Part shown: piece by piece, positions 1-17,617 of the stretch | Numbering within the stretch: the first letter of the stretch is position 1 | Layout: every line of letters begins with the position of its first letter | Source: Chrysomallon squamiferum | Lineage: Eukaryota > Mollusca > Gastropoda > Neomphalida > Peltospiridae | Length of the DNA: 64,000 bases | NCBI GenBank assembly: GCA_012295275.1 | Contig: CM022675.1 | Coordinates: 4,490,818-4,554,817, forward strand | Direction: 5' to 3' | Notes under the pieces: generated by a model | The model's database searches: none | Told to the model about the DNA's origin: nothing | Seen by the model: the letters and a program-made list of their open reading frames with translations, nothing else | Position numbers and translations under genes: made by a program

Positions 1-335
1 CGCAGATCGGCAAATACCGGAGAATACTCCCACACGAATTACATAATACAGTTGTTACCCACGTGACCTCATCTGTCCCCATCTCTTACTGCAACATATT
101 TTATCTTTCTTGTTCTTTATTTTTTCGTCTCATTGTTATACATATCATTAACACATTGTCACTGTTATTATTATTATCTTTCTTTCATTTCCTTTTTTGT
201 CAATTAAATTTAGAAATAAATATATATGAACTCTGAAAAATATGTGACTGATAATACTGGTTTGACAAGACAGTCACTGTGTTAGTTGAAGTTTGTTGTT
301 TGTTGTAATCAGTTAAAAAAGCAAAGCTGTGATAA

Positions 336-453
<118 letters not shown>

Positions 454-540
454 TGATGTCAGAGAAATAGTTACACAGTTATCATTTTTTTTTATGTTTA
501 ATTTCTTTTGGTGACGTTTGCACACTGTTGCTGTTTTGAG

Positions 541-1050
541 GAAATCTGTAACTTCAAAGACTCGTTTTGAAACGAGATTGTCTCACTAAAATTCATAACA
601 GACTTTACACAAACTTGTCATCAAGTGTTTCTACTGCTTTCGGGTGACAAAACCTTTTATACTGGACAAAGAAATGAAACTAAGATATTTAATTTGTGTT
701 GTGTCGAGGCTGTTTCTATGAAGAAAACTCGTAGACAAAACCTCGTGAACGTAACAAGTAGTGTATGAACGATGTTAGTGATACACGTTCTGAGAAACAT
801 AACAAAATGGCCGCTATCCTAAAGTACTTTTACCATTAAACGATTTTCTTCACACTACAAAGTAACATTCGTTCAATAAACACAAAGATAAGACGTCAGA
901 TTTTCCATTTATCCATTTTTTATTCAAATAGCACTTTAAACAGAGAATAAATCAATCATTCGAAAGTCAAAATATATCGATTTACCTGATGATCCATTTG
1001 AATAGTAGCGAGGTTTACTGTATGACAATAAAGTTAGATTAATACTAAAA
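541..1050 (-). repeat. Unit 3' block, copy 1 (with candidate poly(A) signal)
   Basis: A block that follows the tail exon in most units, recognised by TTTCGGGTGACAAAACC, ACTCGTAGACAAAACCTCG and CAAAATGG on the plus strand. On the gene strand it carries AATAAA at 924-919. Probably 3' UTR end and downstream flank. Confidence 0.5.
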
Positions 1051-1110
1051 AGTTATTATAAAACAGACTACCAGTACGAAACGGAAAACACAGCCATATA
1101 AACAAAAAGA

Positions 1111-1118
1111 AAATAATA

Positions 1119-1184
<66 letters not shown>
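1111..1184. repeat. (AAT)n microsatellite
   Basis: Between a 3' block and the tail fragment of unit 1; the equivalent tract in unit 6 is at 25695-25760. Confidence 0.9.
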
Positions 1185-1186
<2 letters not shown>

Positions 1187-1664
1187 CAAAACAAAAAAGT
1201 AACTGTTAACGTGGATTTTAGAAAACACTTCCTTCAAGCGACAAATTTTGCATCAGTGCAGATTAATACTAAAAATGTTAGTTATAAGAACAGATTTCAC
1301 ATAACTCAGGAATAAGGAGAAAAGTAAATCGCACTGACAAAAAGAACATTTAGATATTGGGATAAAGTACAAATACAACATATAACGGTGAAAAGAATAA
1401 TACAAATAAAGCAAACAATAAAAACACTATGAGACACTATTAACATCGGGTTTAAAATAAATAAATAAACAAAAACAACCAAAAAACAAGCTGTTAGAAA
1501 ACACAGAACTAGGGTTTATGATGATAATAATAATAATAATAATAATAATAAAATGATAATATAGTATGAAACACTGCTAAAAAAAATAAAACAACAACAA
1601 CAACAACAACAAATATTTAAAAAAAAAGAGAAAATAATAAAAGAAACTCTGGTCTGAGACCCTG
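1185..1664. other. 3' UTR-like AT-rich sequence of unit 1
   Basis: Short AT-rich sequence and small (AAT)/(CAA) tracts, similar to the sequence after other tails; no gene seen. Confidence 0.5.
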
Positions 1665-2242
1665 TTACCATAGGTTTAAAAAAACACTTCCTAGTAGAAA
1701 CAAATTTTGCATCAAAATATCGATCGAGTTACTAGTGAGATTCTTTTCAATACAAATTTTCCAGAACAAAATAAACAGATCAGCTGCTTTTAGAAACGTT
1801 GTCGTTGTTGTCGGAATCGTCGTGGACGTCATCAAATATTTCGGATTTCCTAGGGGAATTAGTTTGTTAGACGAGGCTGGCTGTCTAAGACTCTGATGTT
1901 GACGTCGATGTATCAAGCGATGGTAGTTTCACCGTCCAGGTTGGTTAAGATGGCTGGCTATAAGGTTCATGATGTTGTTGTCGATGTTGGAGGGTTTCTG
2001 TCCATGGTGTCGTAGTCTTCATAATAGGTGGATGTCTTTAGTTGTCTTTTCTTTGCTTGTGCTGTCGTAGCCGCTGTCTTTGTCGAAACCAAGCTGGCTG
2101 TAGACATGAGACGTAGTTGTTACCTTTTCTTATCGTAGCTGTCATAGTCACCGTTGTCGTCCCCAGCAAGGTTGATGTAGATGTTAGATGTACGAGTTGT
2201 TGTATTTGTTGTGTCTATGTTGTTGTAGTCTTCGTCAATGCT
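1665..2242 (-). pseudogene. Unit 1: fragment of receptor cytoplasmic tail (exon 10), abutting gap 1
   Basis: Read on the minus strand, this segment carries the 3' part of the tyrosine-rich tail exon found in the other units, including the signatures F-I-L-F-W-K and N-S-I-D-I-L near its end. The frame is broken several times: where intact copies read K-E-K-T-T-A-T-V-S-D, this one has lost bases and runs into a stop. It is collinear with 2481-3098 of unit 2, with point differences and indels. Upstream exons would lie in or beyond the 200-N gap, but after the gap the same tail sequence starts again. It is either a truncated tandem copy or an assembly artefact at the gap. I regard it as non-coding. 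Confidence 0.6.
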
Positions 2243-2442
2243 NNNNNNNNNNNNNNNNNNNNNNNNNNNNNNNNNNNNNNNNNNNNNNNNNNNNNNNNNN
2301 NNNNNNNNNNNNNNNNNNNNNNNNNNNNNNNNNNNNNNNNNNNNNNNNNNNNNNNNNNNNNNNNNNNNNNNNNNNNNNNNNNNNNNNNNNNNNNNNNNNN
2401 NNNNNNNNNNNNNNNNNNNNNNNNNNNNNNNNNNNNNNNNNN
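2243..2442. other. Assembly gap 1 (200 N)
   Basis: Exactly 200 N, so probably a placeholder of unknown true size. It separates two collinear copies of the tail exon. Confidence 0.99.
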
Positions 2443-2892
2443 TACAATAACAAAAATAAAATAAAAATAATAAATCATAAAAGAAACTCTGGTCTGAGAC
2501 CCTGTTAACATAGGTTTAAAAAAACTTCCTAGCAGAAACAAATTTTGCATCAAAATATCGATCGAGTTACTAGTGAGATTCTTTTCAATAGAAATTTTCC
2601 AGAACAAAATAAACAGATCAGCTGCTTTTAGAAACGTTGTTGTTGTTGTCGGAATCGTCGTGGACGTTATCAAATATTTCAGATTTCCTAGTGGGAATGT
2701 GACTGTTAGTCGAGGCAGTATGTCTGCACAGACTGGGGACTGGTACAGCTGACGTAGCAGTATCAAGCGATGTCGTAGTTTGACCGTGAGATTGGTTAAG
2801 ATGGCTGGCTAAGGTTCTGATGTTGTTGTTGATGTTGCAGGGTTTCTGTTTATGGTGCTGTAATCTTCATATAATTGAGGTGGATGTAGGCG

Positions 2893-3442
2893 TCAGATAG
2901 TTGTCTTTTCTTTGCTTGTGCTGTCGTAGGCGCTGTCTTTGTCGAAACCAAGCTGGCTGTACACATGAGACGTAGTTGTTACCTTTTCCTTATCATAGGT
3001 GTCATAGTCACCGTTGTCGTCCACATCAAGGTTGTTGTAGATGTTAGATGTACGAGTTGTATTTGTTGTGACTATGTTGTTGTAGTCTCCGTCATGGCTG
3101 CCTGAGAGATGATTGTCCACTTCAGACCTTGTAGTAGTAGCTGTCTTGATATCCGCTGTGTCGTAGTCTCCAGTAGATCTGTTATTGGGAAGTGCTTTAA
3201 CGTCTGCGATGTCGTAGTCTTTATACTTTCTGTTTTCCATGTTGATAGTAACTCCGCTTGGGACGTTGTAGTAAACACTGTGGTTTCCTTGATTTTCTAA
3301 TTCAGATTTATGATCTGTCGACGTCGATGTCGTTGTTACCTCATAACTCGAATTTGTGTGACCACGTTGTAAGTGGTCAGCAGAGCTGATTTCGTTGTTT
3401 CTTTTGTTAAAATTAATTCTTGATTCTGCTAACTTCTTTGTT
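2893..3442 (-). pseudogene. Unit 2 exon 10 remainder: tail sequence beyond the frameshift
   Basis: After the inserted base the original frame stays open and reads like the functional tails: S-S-Y-E-V-T-T, H-S-V-Y-Y-N-V-P, D-Y-D-I-A-D-V, N-I-Y-N-N-L, H-V-Y-S-Q-L-G-F. It stops at 2893 because 8 bases present in units 5, 7, 9 and 10 are missing after K-E-K-T-T. Further relics of the tail continue to about 2500. The long open frame suggests the insertion is recent or is an error. Confidence 0.6.
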
Positions 3443-8454
<5,012 letters not shown>

Positions 8455-8508
8455 TATTTCTTTTTGTTTTCTTCTCCTTATTTTTATTTACGAAACTTCT
8501 GACGCAAG

Positions 8509-8517
8509 ATTATAAAA
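8509..8517 (-). promoter_or_regulatory. TATA-like element, unit 2
   Basis: Minus strand CTTTTATAATC about 55 bp before the start codon; the same position is T-rich and TATA-like in all five signal-exon promoters. Confidence 0.35.
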
Positions 8518-9315
8518 GCAACCAGGAAGTAGATACTAACAGAAAGGAAAGACAAAATGTCACGAGACTGGGTAATTATAAGTGATTCGTTTTACTAATC
8601 TAAGTTGTATGAATTGATTACACTAAGTTTCTTTATTAATACTGTTTGTATGTATTTATATGACTCCATCTTTTTACATACATAGATACATATACACATA
8701 CATACATAAATATATTTACTCATTCATACATACATACATACGTACATAATGGACACACACATAACTGACACATTCAAACATACATAATTACATGCATCTG
8801 TGCACACATGCACGTAAAAGTACATACATGAATGCATATACAAACAAATACACACGTATACACATCCTCATACAAATACACAGTAATGTATATCCATACT
8901 CATTTTATTTTGACACGACACCTATTTCCAATTTATTTCACCCATTCCATTAGTTTTATATACTCATATATTCTCAGTTAATATTCATACCTACGTCCAC
9001 CTTAGTTTCATGTACTCACCCATTCCCTGCATATTTTTACATATACACCTATTTTTAGCTTATTTTCTTATACATGTATTTCCAGCTTATTTCTACCCAC
9101 TGGCATTCTCAGCCTATTTTCCAATACATATGTATTCAGAGCCCGTTCCCATAAACAAATATATTTCCAGCTAATTTGTAGGATGACCACGTAACGTTAG
9201 AGAGAAGGGACACTATTAGATTAAAGACCAGTAACAGCTTCAGTTCTTGGCAATACTTATAAATGGGAAAAGTTTTCTATATTTCTGGTTGAGAAGACGT
9301 AGTAAGTTTCTTATT

Positions 9316-9352
<37 letters not shown>

Positions 9353-9462
9353 AATATGCAGTTTTTAGTGTTTAATTTTTTGGGTGCAGTTTTAACACAG
9401 TTGCCATTTTCAAGGCGCTTTCTGAAGCCAGATTTTCTCAGGAAAATAGTTAACAGACTTTA
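8518..9462. other. Spacer upstream of unit 2
   Basis: Promoter region, then ACAT-type tetranucleotides, faint 27-bp minisatellite copies (about 9040-9180) and a short stretch like 20080-20160. It ends in the satellite. No gene seen. Confidence 0.6.
9320..9350. repeat. Poly(A) tract
   Basis: 31 A on the plus strand. No coding or SINE-like body recognised before it. Confidence 0.9.
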
Positions 9463-12400
9463 TAGCTAGGGTTACGTACATTTTATTGCAAGTTTTATGC
9501 TTATGTGACCAATAATATCAGTCTGAAGATAGCAAGGAGCCTTACAATGAAAATTAATGTTCCTGACTTCCGTAGGTTTAGTACTAGATACTTAGCTAGG
9601 GTCAGCGTTAGGATTAGGATTAGGGTTAGCCTTAGAGCTAGCGTTATCTAAATTTTATTACAAGTGTTATGCTTCTCAGAGAAGTAATATGTGTGTCGTG
9701 ATAAGAATTAGCCTTAGTACAAGAATTAATGTTGTTGACTTGTGTAGGATTACTTTTAGAAACTGCGCTAGGGTTAGGGTTAGCGTCAGGGTTAGGGTTA
9801 GCGTTAGGGTTAGGGTTAGGGTTAGGGTTAGGGTTAGGGTTAGGGTTAGGGTGAGGGTTAGCCTTAGAGCTAGCGTTATCTAAATTTTATTACAAGTGAA
9901 ATATTCTACTACAGAAATAATATGTCTGTCACGATAACAAGTAGCCATAGTATAACAATTAATGTTGCGGACTTGTGTAGGATAAGTTCTAGAAATTGAG
10001 CTAGGGGTAGGGTTAGGGTTAGCATAAGATCTAGGGTTTTCCAAGTTTTATTACAAATTTTATGCTTATGTGACGAATAAAATATGACTGTAAAGATTGC
10101 AAGTAGCCTTAGAATGAAAATTAATGTTGCGGACTTGCGTAGATTTTGATCTAGGTTTATGGTTAGGGTAAGGGTTTGGGTTAGCCAAAGAACGAGGGTT
10201 ACCTAAATTTTATTACAAGTGTTATGGTTAAGAAAGAAATAATATGTGTGTTATGATAAGAATAAGCCTTAGTACAAGAATTAATGTTGCTGACTTGTGT
10301 AGGATTACTTTCACAAACTGAGCTAGGGCTAGGGTTAGAGTTAGGGTTAGGGTTAGGGTTAGGGTTAGGGTTAGCCTTGGAGATAGGATGTTCTAAATTT
10401 TATTACAAGTTTTATGCCTATGTGACCAACAATATGACTGTAAAGATTGCAGGTAGCCATAGAATCAAAATTAATGTTGCGGACTTGCGTAGATTTAGTA
10501 CTAGATGATCATCTAGGTTTATGATTGTGGTTAGAGTTAGGGTTAACTTTAGACCTAGTGATTTCTAAATTTTATTACAACTGAAATACTTTACATGAGA
10601 AATAATATGTCTGTCACGATAACAAGTAGCCATAGTAAAAGAATTAATTTTGAAGACCTGTGCAGAATTACTTTTAGAAGGTGAAGTAGGATTTTTGTTA
10701 GGGTCAGGGTTAGGGTTAGCCATAGAACTACGGTTACCTACATTTTATTACAAGTGCTATGCTTATCTCACAAATAATATGTTTCTCGTGATAAGAATTA
10801 GCGTTAGTACAAGAATTAATGTTGCTGACTTGTGTAGGATTACTTTTAGAAACTGACCTAGGGTTAGGGTTAGCGTTAGGGTTAGGGTTAGGGTTAGGGT
10901 TAGGGTTAGGGTTAGGGTTAGCCATGGAGATAGGATTTTCTAAATTGTATTACAAGTTTTATGCTTATGTGACCAATAATATGACTGTAAAGATTGCAAG
11001 TAGCCTTAGAAAGGAAATTAATGTTGCGGAGTTGCGTAGATTTAGTTTTAGAAACTGAGCTAGGGTTAGGGTTAGGGTTAGAGTTAGGGTTAGGGTTAGC
11101 CATAGACCTAGTGTTTCCTAAATTTTATTACAAGTGAAATACTTTACTTCAGAAATAATAAGAGTGTCACGATAACAAGTAGCCATAGTATAACAATTAA
11201 TGTTGCAGACTTCTGTAGAATTAGTTTTAGAAGGTGAGCTAGGGTTAGGGTTAGGGTTAGTGTTAGGGTTAGGGTTAGGGTTAGTTTTAGGGTTAGGGTT
11301 AGCCTTAGAACTAGGTTTACCTAAGTTTTATTACAAGTGTTAAGCTTATCTCACAAATAATATGTTTGTCGTGATAAGAAGAAGCCTTAGTTCAAGAATT
11401 AATGTTGCTGACTTGTGCAGGATTACTTTTAGAAACTGACCTAGGGTTAGGGTTAGCGTTAGGGTTAGAGTTAGGGTTAGGGTTAGGGTTAGCGTTGGAG
11501 ATAGGATGTTCTAAATTTTATAACAAGTTTTAGGCCTATGTGACCAATAATATGATTGTAAAGTTGCGAAGAAGCTTGACAATGAAAATTAATGTTGCGG
11601 ACTTGCGTAGAATTAGTTTTAGAAACTGAGGTAGGGTTAGGGTTAGAGTTAGGGTTAGGGTTAGCCTTCGACCTAGTGTTTTCTAAATTTTATTCCAAGT
11701 TTTATGCCTGTATGACCAAAAACATGTCTGTAAAGATTGCAAGTAGCCTTAGAATGAAAATTAATGTTGTGGACGTGCGTAGAATCAGCTTTAGAAACTG
11801 AGGTAGGGTTAGGGTTAGGGTTAGGGTTCGGGTTAGGGTTAACCGTAGAACTAGGGTTACCTAAGTTTTATTACAAGTGAAATGCTTTACATTAGAAATA
11901 ATATGTGTGTCACGATAACAAGTAGCCATAGCAAAAAAATTAATGTTGCAGACTTGTGTAGAATTAGTTTTAGAAGGTCAGGTAGGATTTTTGTTTGGGT
12001 TAGGGTTAGGATTAGTGTTAGGGTTAGGGTTAGCCATAGAACTAGGGTTACTTAAATTTTATTACAAATGTTATGGTTATCAAAGAAATAATATGTGTGT
12101 CGTGATAAGAATTAGCCTTAGTACAAGAATTATTGTTGCTGACTTGTGTAGGATTACTTTTAGAAACTGACCTAGGGTTAGGGTTAGGGTTAGGGTTACC
12201 CTTGGAGATAGGATGTTCTAAATTTTATTACAAGTGTTATTCTTATCTGACCAATGATATGACTGTAAAGCTTTCAAGTAGCCTTAGAATGAAAATTAAT
12301 GTTGCACTTGCGTATAATTAGTTTTAGAAGCTGAGCTAGGGTTAGGGTTAGGGTTAGGGTTAGGGTTAGGGTTAGCCATAGACCTAGTGTTTTCTAAATT

Positions 12401-13270
12401 TTATTACAAGTGAAATGCTTTACATGAGAAATAATATGTGTGTCACGATAACAAGTAGCCGTAATAAAAGAATTAATGATGAAGACTTGTGTAGAATTAG
12501 TTTTAGAAGGTCAGGTAGGATTTTTGTTTGGGTTAGGGTTAGGATTAGTTTTAGGGTTAGGGTTAGCCATAGAACTAGGGTTACTTAAATTTTATTACAA
12601 ATGTTATGCTTATCAAAGAAATAATATGTTTGTCGTTATAAGAATAAGCCTTAGTACAAGAATTAATGTTGCTGACTTGTGTAGGATTGCTTTTAGAAAC
12701 TGAGCTACGGTTAGGGTTAGGAGTAGGGTTAGGGTTATCCTTAGAGCTAGGGTTGCCTAAGTTTCATTGCAAGTGTTATGCTTATGTGACCAATAATATG
12801 ACTGTAAAGATTGGAAGTAGCCTTAAATTCAAAATTAATGTTGCGGACTTGCGTAGATTTAGTACTAGATGATGATCTAGGCTTAGGGTTAGGGTTAGCC
12901 TTAGACCTAGTGTTTTCTAAATTTTATTACAAGTAAAATGATTTACATGAGAAATAATATGAGTGTCACAATAACAAGTAGCCATAGTATAAGAATTAAT
13001 GTTGCAGGCTTGTGTAGAATTAGGTATAGAAACTGAGGGTTAGGGTTAGGGTTAGGGTTAGCCATAGAACTAGGATTACCTCAATTTTATTACATGTGTT
13101 ATGCTTATCTCAGAAATAATATGTGGTATGATAAGAAGTAGCCTTAGTACAATAATTAATGTTGCTGACTTGTGTAGGATTAGTTTTGGAAGCTGAGCTA
13201 AGGTTAGGGTTAGGGTTAGGATTTGGTTTACGGTTAGGGTTACGGTTAGCCTTAGAGGTATGGTTATCTA
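9463..13270 (+). repeat. Satellite array 1 with embedded (TTAGGG)n
   Basis: About 20 monomers of roughly 165-195 bp. Each has a short run of TTAGGG (G-rich on the plus strand) then a unique part ending near CTTGTGTAG or CTTGCGTAG. Three monomer types follow one another: A (GTGACCAATAATATGACTG), B (AAGTGAAATGCTTTACAT, CACGATAACAAG) and C (GTTATGCTTATC, GTGATAAGAA), mostly as A-B-C, giving a higher-order repeat of roughly 540 bp with a few skips. The left end breaks into the unit 3' block, the right end into intron 1 of unit 3. Confidence 0.85.
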
Positions 13271-13563
13271 ATAGTAGAAGTTACTATTGTTTTTCTTGCT
13301 GTTATTATTATTAACTATGTTACCAATATTTCATGTTAAATATCCATTAAACATTCATTAGAAATGATTTTTAAAAAAAGTCTGCTTTTTACCGTTTAAA
13401 TATGATCGGCATGTATAAGAAATAAAAATTCTAAAATCCCTATTAATCAATAAATAAAACGTAAATAAAATATAACATTTTAAGTTATCTCCCCTAGCCT
13501 TACACATATTTCAAATGACTTGAAGTACAACAAATACATTAATTTAAATAAATAAAAACTTAC

Positions 13564-13630
13564 TTAGTCTTTCTGCACCTGTAACCTGATTGTAGATCGT
13601 AAATACAATCACTGCTTTTAGTAAATTCAT
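13564..13630 (-). pseudogene. Unit 3: orphan signal-peptide exon
   Basis: An intact exon 1 (MNLLKAVIVFTIYNQVTGA then ERL, donor GTAAGT) with a normal promoter region on its right. About 290 bp of intron 1 follows, and then the telomere-like satellite begins at about 13270, so no exon 2 follows. The next signal exon on the left (8454) belongs to unit 2. It cannot encode a receptor as assembled. Confidence 0.7.
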
Positions 13631-13686
13631 TATTTCTTTTTGTGTTCTTCTCTTTATTTTTATTTACGAAACTTCTTACGCAAGAC

Positions 13687-13695
13687 GATATAAAA
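13687..13695 (-). promoter_or_regulatory. TATA-like element, unit 3
   Basis: Minus strand TTTTTATATCG, about 57 bp before the start codon; conserved position. Confidence 0.33.
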
Positions 13696-14258
13696 ACAGG
13701 TTTGTTTAAACGAACCAGGAAGTAGATATTAATATAAAGAAGAAAACAGGTCATGAATCTATTTGTAAATAAAATATGTCACTGAAACGTTCAGCCCACA
13801 CACCTAGCAACCTGACAACACAAGTTTATCAATGAATGGATATTACAGAAAACACTGTCTGTAATGTTGTGTTGGTATAATTATAAGTGATACATCCATT
13901 TTACTAATGTAAGTAGCTTGAATTTATTTAAATACTAACTTACTTTATTTTTATTTTTGTATATGAATCTGTCTTTGTACATAAATACACAAATATATAC
14001 ATGTACACATGCATGCATACATTCATAATACATAGCTGCATACATACATACTTCTAAAGAGACCCACATACAAACACACCAAAATATAAATACGTACTGA
14101 GTTTAATTTCACAGGCACACTTATGGTCACTTTATTTGGAGACTTGAGGATGTCTCAAAGCTGATAAATTATGTGAAGATTTGGATATAATGACATAGTG
14201 TCTTATTTCAAAATACAACCTTTGACCTTTTACACGCAACATATCAGTCTTAGTGGCG

Positions 14259-14380
<122 letters not shown>

Positions 14381-14984
14381 TAAATAAATTGTTACAGTTA
14401 TTGTTAATTTTATTTTTCTTCTTTGTTCTGAGAACTAATTTTGCAATTGGTGGTTCATTTATCAACATGCATTTACATACTTTAAGATCTTATATCTTTA
14501 AAAAAATATATTACTTTACAAAAATAAAAATAAGTTAATAAATAAAAAGGTTAAACAAATATGTTTATTAATAAACCCAGTTTATCGCTAGATTTCTCTT
14601 ATTTTATGTTTTTAATATCAATCATGATGATTGTGTTCAGGCGCTCGCACGAGACTGTCATCATCTAGCCGCCATCTTGAAATGTTATCATCCATTGCAA
14701 TAAGAGGATGATCTATCTGCGGGCATGGCATTATCTTTTTCCCGAGTGAATCAAACATTAGAAATATTTTCTGAAATTTTGAGGAATTTTTGCATATTTC
14801 CTGTAACACATTTTATAATAAACAAATGAAAGAAATGGCGATTTGGTTTCAAATCTGATTGGGATCAGGGCCGACAACAGTTATTATTTTACATTTATTC
14901 TTATTTTATTTATTTATCTTAAAAATAGCTCATTTCATTTCAGTGTGTTCCTGTGCATGCGTTGTGTGTGTATCTGAGAGATAT

Positions 14985-15086
<102 letters not shown>

Positions 15087-15504
15087 TTAGATATATATAA
15101 TTATTATGCTTTACTTTTCCCTGTGAGAACCAGACTACTGACGTCACTGGAAGACACTGGTTACGTTGTAAAATAAACGTCAGTAAGTGTTTTTGGTCTT
15201 TTCACTTTCATTTTGGCCACGAAAGTAAAAAGGTTAGTCCGAAAAAGTACAGATGCAGGTTAGGTAGATATTTCTCCATTGATGTAATGACATAACGTGT
15301 ATTAAGTCCTCTGTTATATCTGACTGATTTTGTTAGCTTGAAAAATCGAAGTGAAAATGACGTGTGGAAAATGAGATATTTATTAGATGATGGAAAAAAG
15401 AAAAGAAGAAAAAAGGTGTTAATAAATAAATAAATAAATACAAATAATACAGTTCTGATGTTGTTGTTCCTGTTGGAGGTTGTCTCTTCATGGTGTCGTA
15501 GTCT

Positions 15505-15883
15505 TCATGTAGTTGTCTTTTGTTTGCTTGTGCTGTCGAACTTGCCATCATTGTCGAGACGAAGCTGGCTGTAGACATGAGACGTAGTTGTTACGTTTTC
15601 CTTATCATAGGTATGGTAGTCACTGTCGTCGTCTCCAGCAAGGTTGCTGTTGATGTTAGATTTAGGAGTTGTATTTGTTGTGCTGTACACTTCAGACGTT
15701 GTAGTAGCAGTTTTGATATCTGCTGTGGCGTAGTCTCCATCGTTGTTGTCAGCAGTAGATCTGTTATTGGGAAGTGCTTTAACATTTCTGTGTTCCACGT
15801 TGGTACCAACATGAGGCACGTTGTAATACACGCTGTGGTTTTCTTCATTTTCTGGTTCAAATTTAAAACAAAGTCGACTGGTT
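15505..15883 (-). pseudogene. Unit 4 exon 10: short tyrosine tail
   Basis: Open from the acceptor (ATTCCAG) to TGA. It begins R-T-S-R-L-C-F-K-F and carries H-S-V-Y-Y-N-V-P, D-Y-A-T-A-D-I, S-E-V-Y-S-T, D-Y-H-T-Y-D and H-V-Y-S-Q-L. It lacks the juxtamembrane stretch and the distal repeats of the long tails. Confidence 0.65.
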
Positions 15884-16024
15884 CTGGAATACACACACAC
15901 AAACACACACAAAACAATTATATACTACATGTATGTATAAAGCACATGATTACATAATATATACATACATATCAACATGCATCTATTTCGGTCGAATATT
16001 TCATCATATTATTCAGTTATTAAT

Positions 16025-16337
<313 letters not shown>

Positions 16338-16693
16338 CCACATATTACATTATTTAACCTTTTAACAACAAACTGGTCTAGGTTATGTGCTTTCTTCTTC
16401 CCCTTCATCTCCATTGAGAATTGCACACCTTTATTTATTTAACACAGACTGAACCTATGTAAGATATTTATAACACAGAGACAAGCTATATCAGTTAATT
16501 TGAAGAGAAAGAGAAAAGCTAAATCAGTTATTTATCACCAGCAGAAAACAGTATTAAAATAGATTAAGGGAATATTAATTTGTTTTTGTAAGGTAATGTT
16601 ACGTGCAATAATATGAAAGTTCACCAATAATATAAAACTACAGTCATTATCATCATCATTGTTCGTGTTATTGTTGTTGTTCTATTGTCATTT

Positions 16694-16755
<62 letters not shown>

Positions 16756-16829
16756 GTTATTATTATTATTTTTATTATTATTATTGTACACGTGTTTGGG
16801 GAGGAGAAAGAAAATCAAAATGTATTGAC

Positions 16830-17078
16830 CAGGTATATTTTCTCTGTTACCGACTTCAGACTGTGCGCTACTTTTAAATGGAGTTGTCTCCCTTTTCTTA
16901 TACTGAGACGTTGGTGCTGCATTGATGTTATGTGTAGTAGACTCTGGTGCCTATTCCGTAGGCGCTGAAGTCGTCGGTACTTTTGTGTTTGGATAGAATT
17001 TCGTTGTTTCAACAGTAGATAGGGATTCCCTGGTAGTTGTCGATGATGTTGTTGTTGAAGACATTGCTAAGTTTTTGT
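16830..17078 (-). pseudogene. Unit 4 exon 8: stem with nonsense codon
   Basis: Thr/Ser-rich (M-S-S-T-T-T-S-S-T-T-T-R-E-S-L-S), 249 nt as in unit 7, with TAG at 16951-16953 in place of the CAG of unit 7. Confidence 0.7.
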
Positions 17079-17459
17079 CTACAAAGTCAGTCAGCAAGTT
17101 AACATAATATCAGATGTAAAAGAGACTAATTAATAAATACCAAAATATATAAAATAGTAATCAAAAATAATAAATAAATAACACTAGTCAGTCACGTCTG
17201 TTTGTAGAGGAAATGAATAAATAATAAATGAATAAATATGTGTCTAGTAACAACGACTTCAAGAATAATAGTAATTATCATTATCACTCTTTTTGTTTAC
17301 TTTTTAATTCAATAAATAAAGAAATACATAACTAAATAATTAAATAAATAAATAAGTAAGTAAGTAAGTAAGTAAATAAATAAATAAGTAAATAAAAAAA
17401 TAAATAAAGAAAGAAAGAAAGAAAGAAGATGAAGAATAATAAGAAAAATATGTACTTAC

Positions 17460-17617
17460 ATTTTTGATAAACTGATTTCCTTTCTAAATTCGAGTTTATA
17501 AATTTTTAACAATATGTACTTCTTAATAAAAGGTCCAAGGCTGCCATTTCTTGATCTTTCTCCATGACATACTTCCCTGATTCATTATATAATGATAATT
17601 TGTATTCATTACTGAAC
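17460..17617 (-). pseudogene. Unit 4 exon 7: half CTLD with nonsense codon
   Basis: Encodes G-S-V-M-N-T-N-Y-H-Y ... S-M-S-W-R-K-I-K-K-W then F-Y-stop. It is 158 nt against 159 in unit 8, so a frameshift also follows. Confidence 0.7.

Noticed and set aside
2215-2766. Open frames running through N runs
   Set aside because: The N residues prevent stops; not evidence of coding.
9689-12872. Many open frames encoding poly(G-L) or R-V repeats in the satellites
   Set aside because: They are translations of TTAGGG hexamers and appear in several frames at once.
9463-13270. A real chromosome end at the TTAGGG arrays
   Set aside because: Both arrays are flanked on both sides by gene units, and the hexamers are mixed with satellite monomers; they are interstitial.
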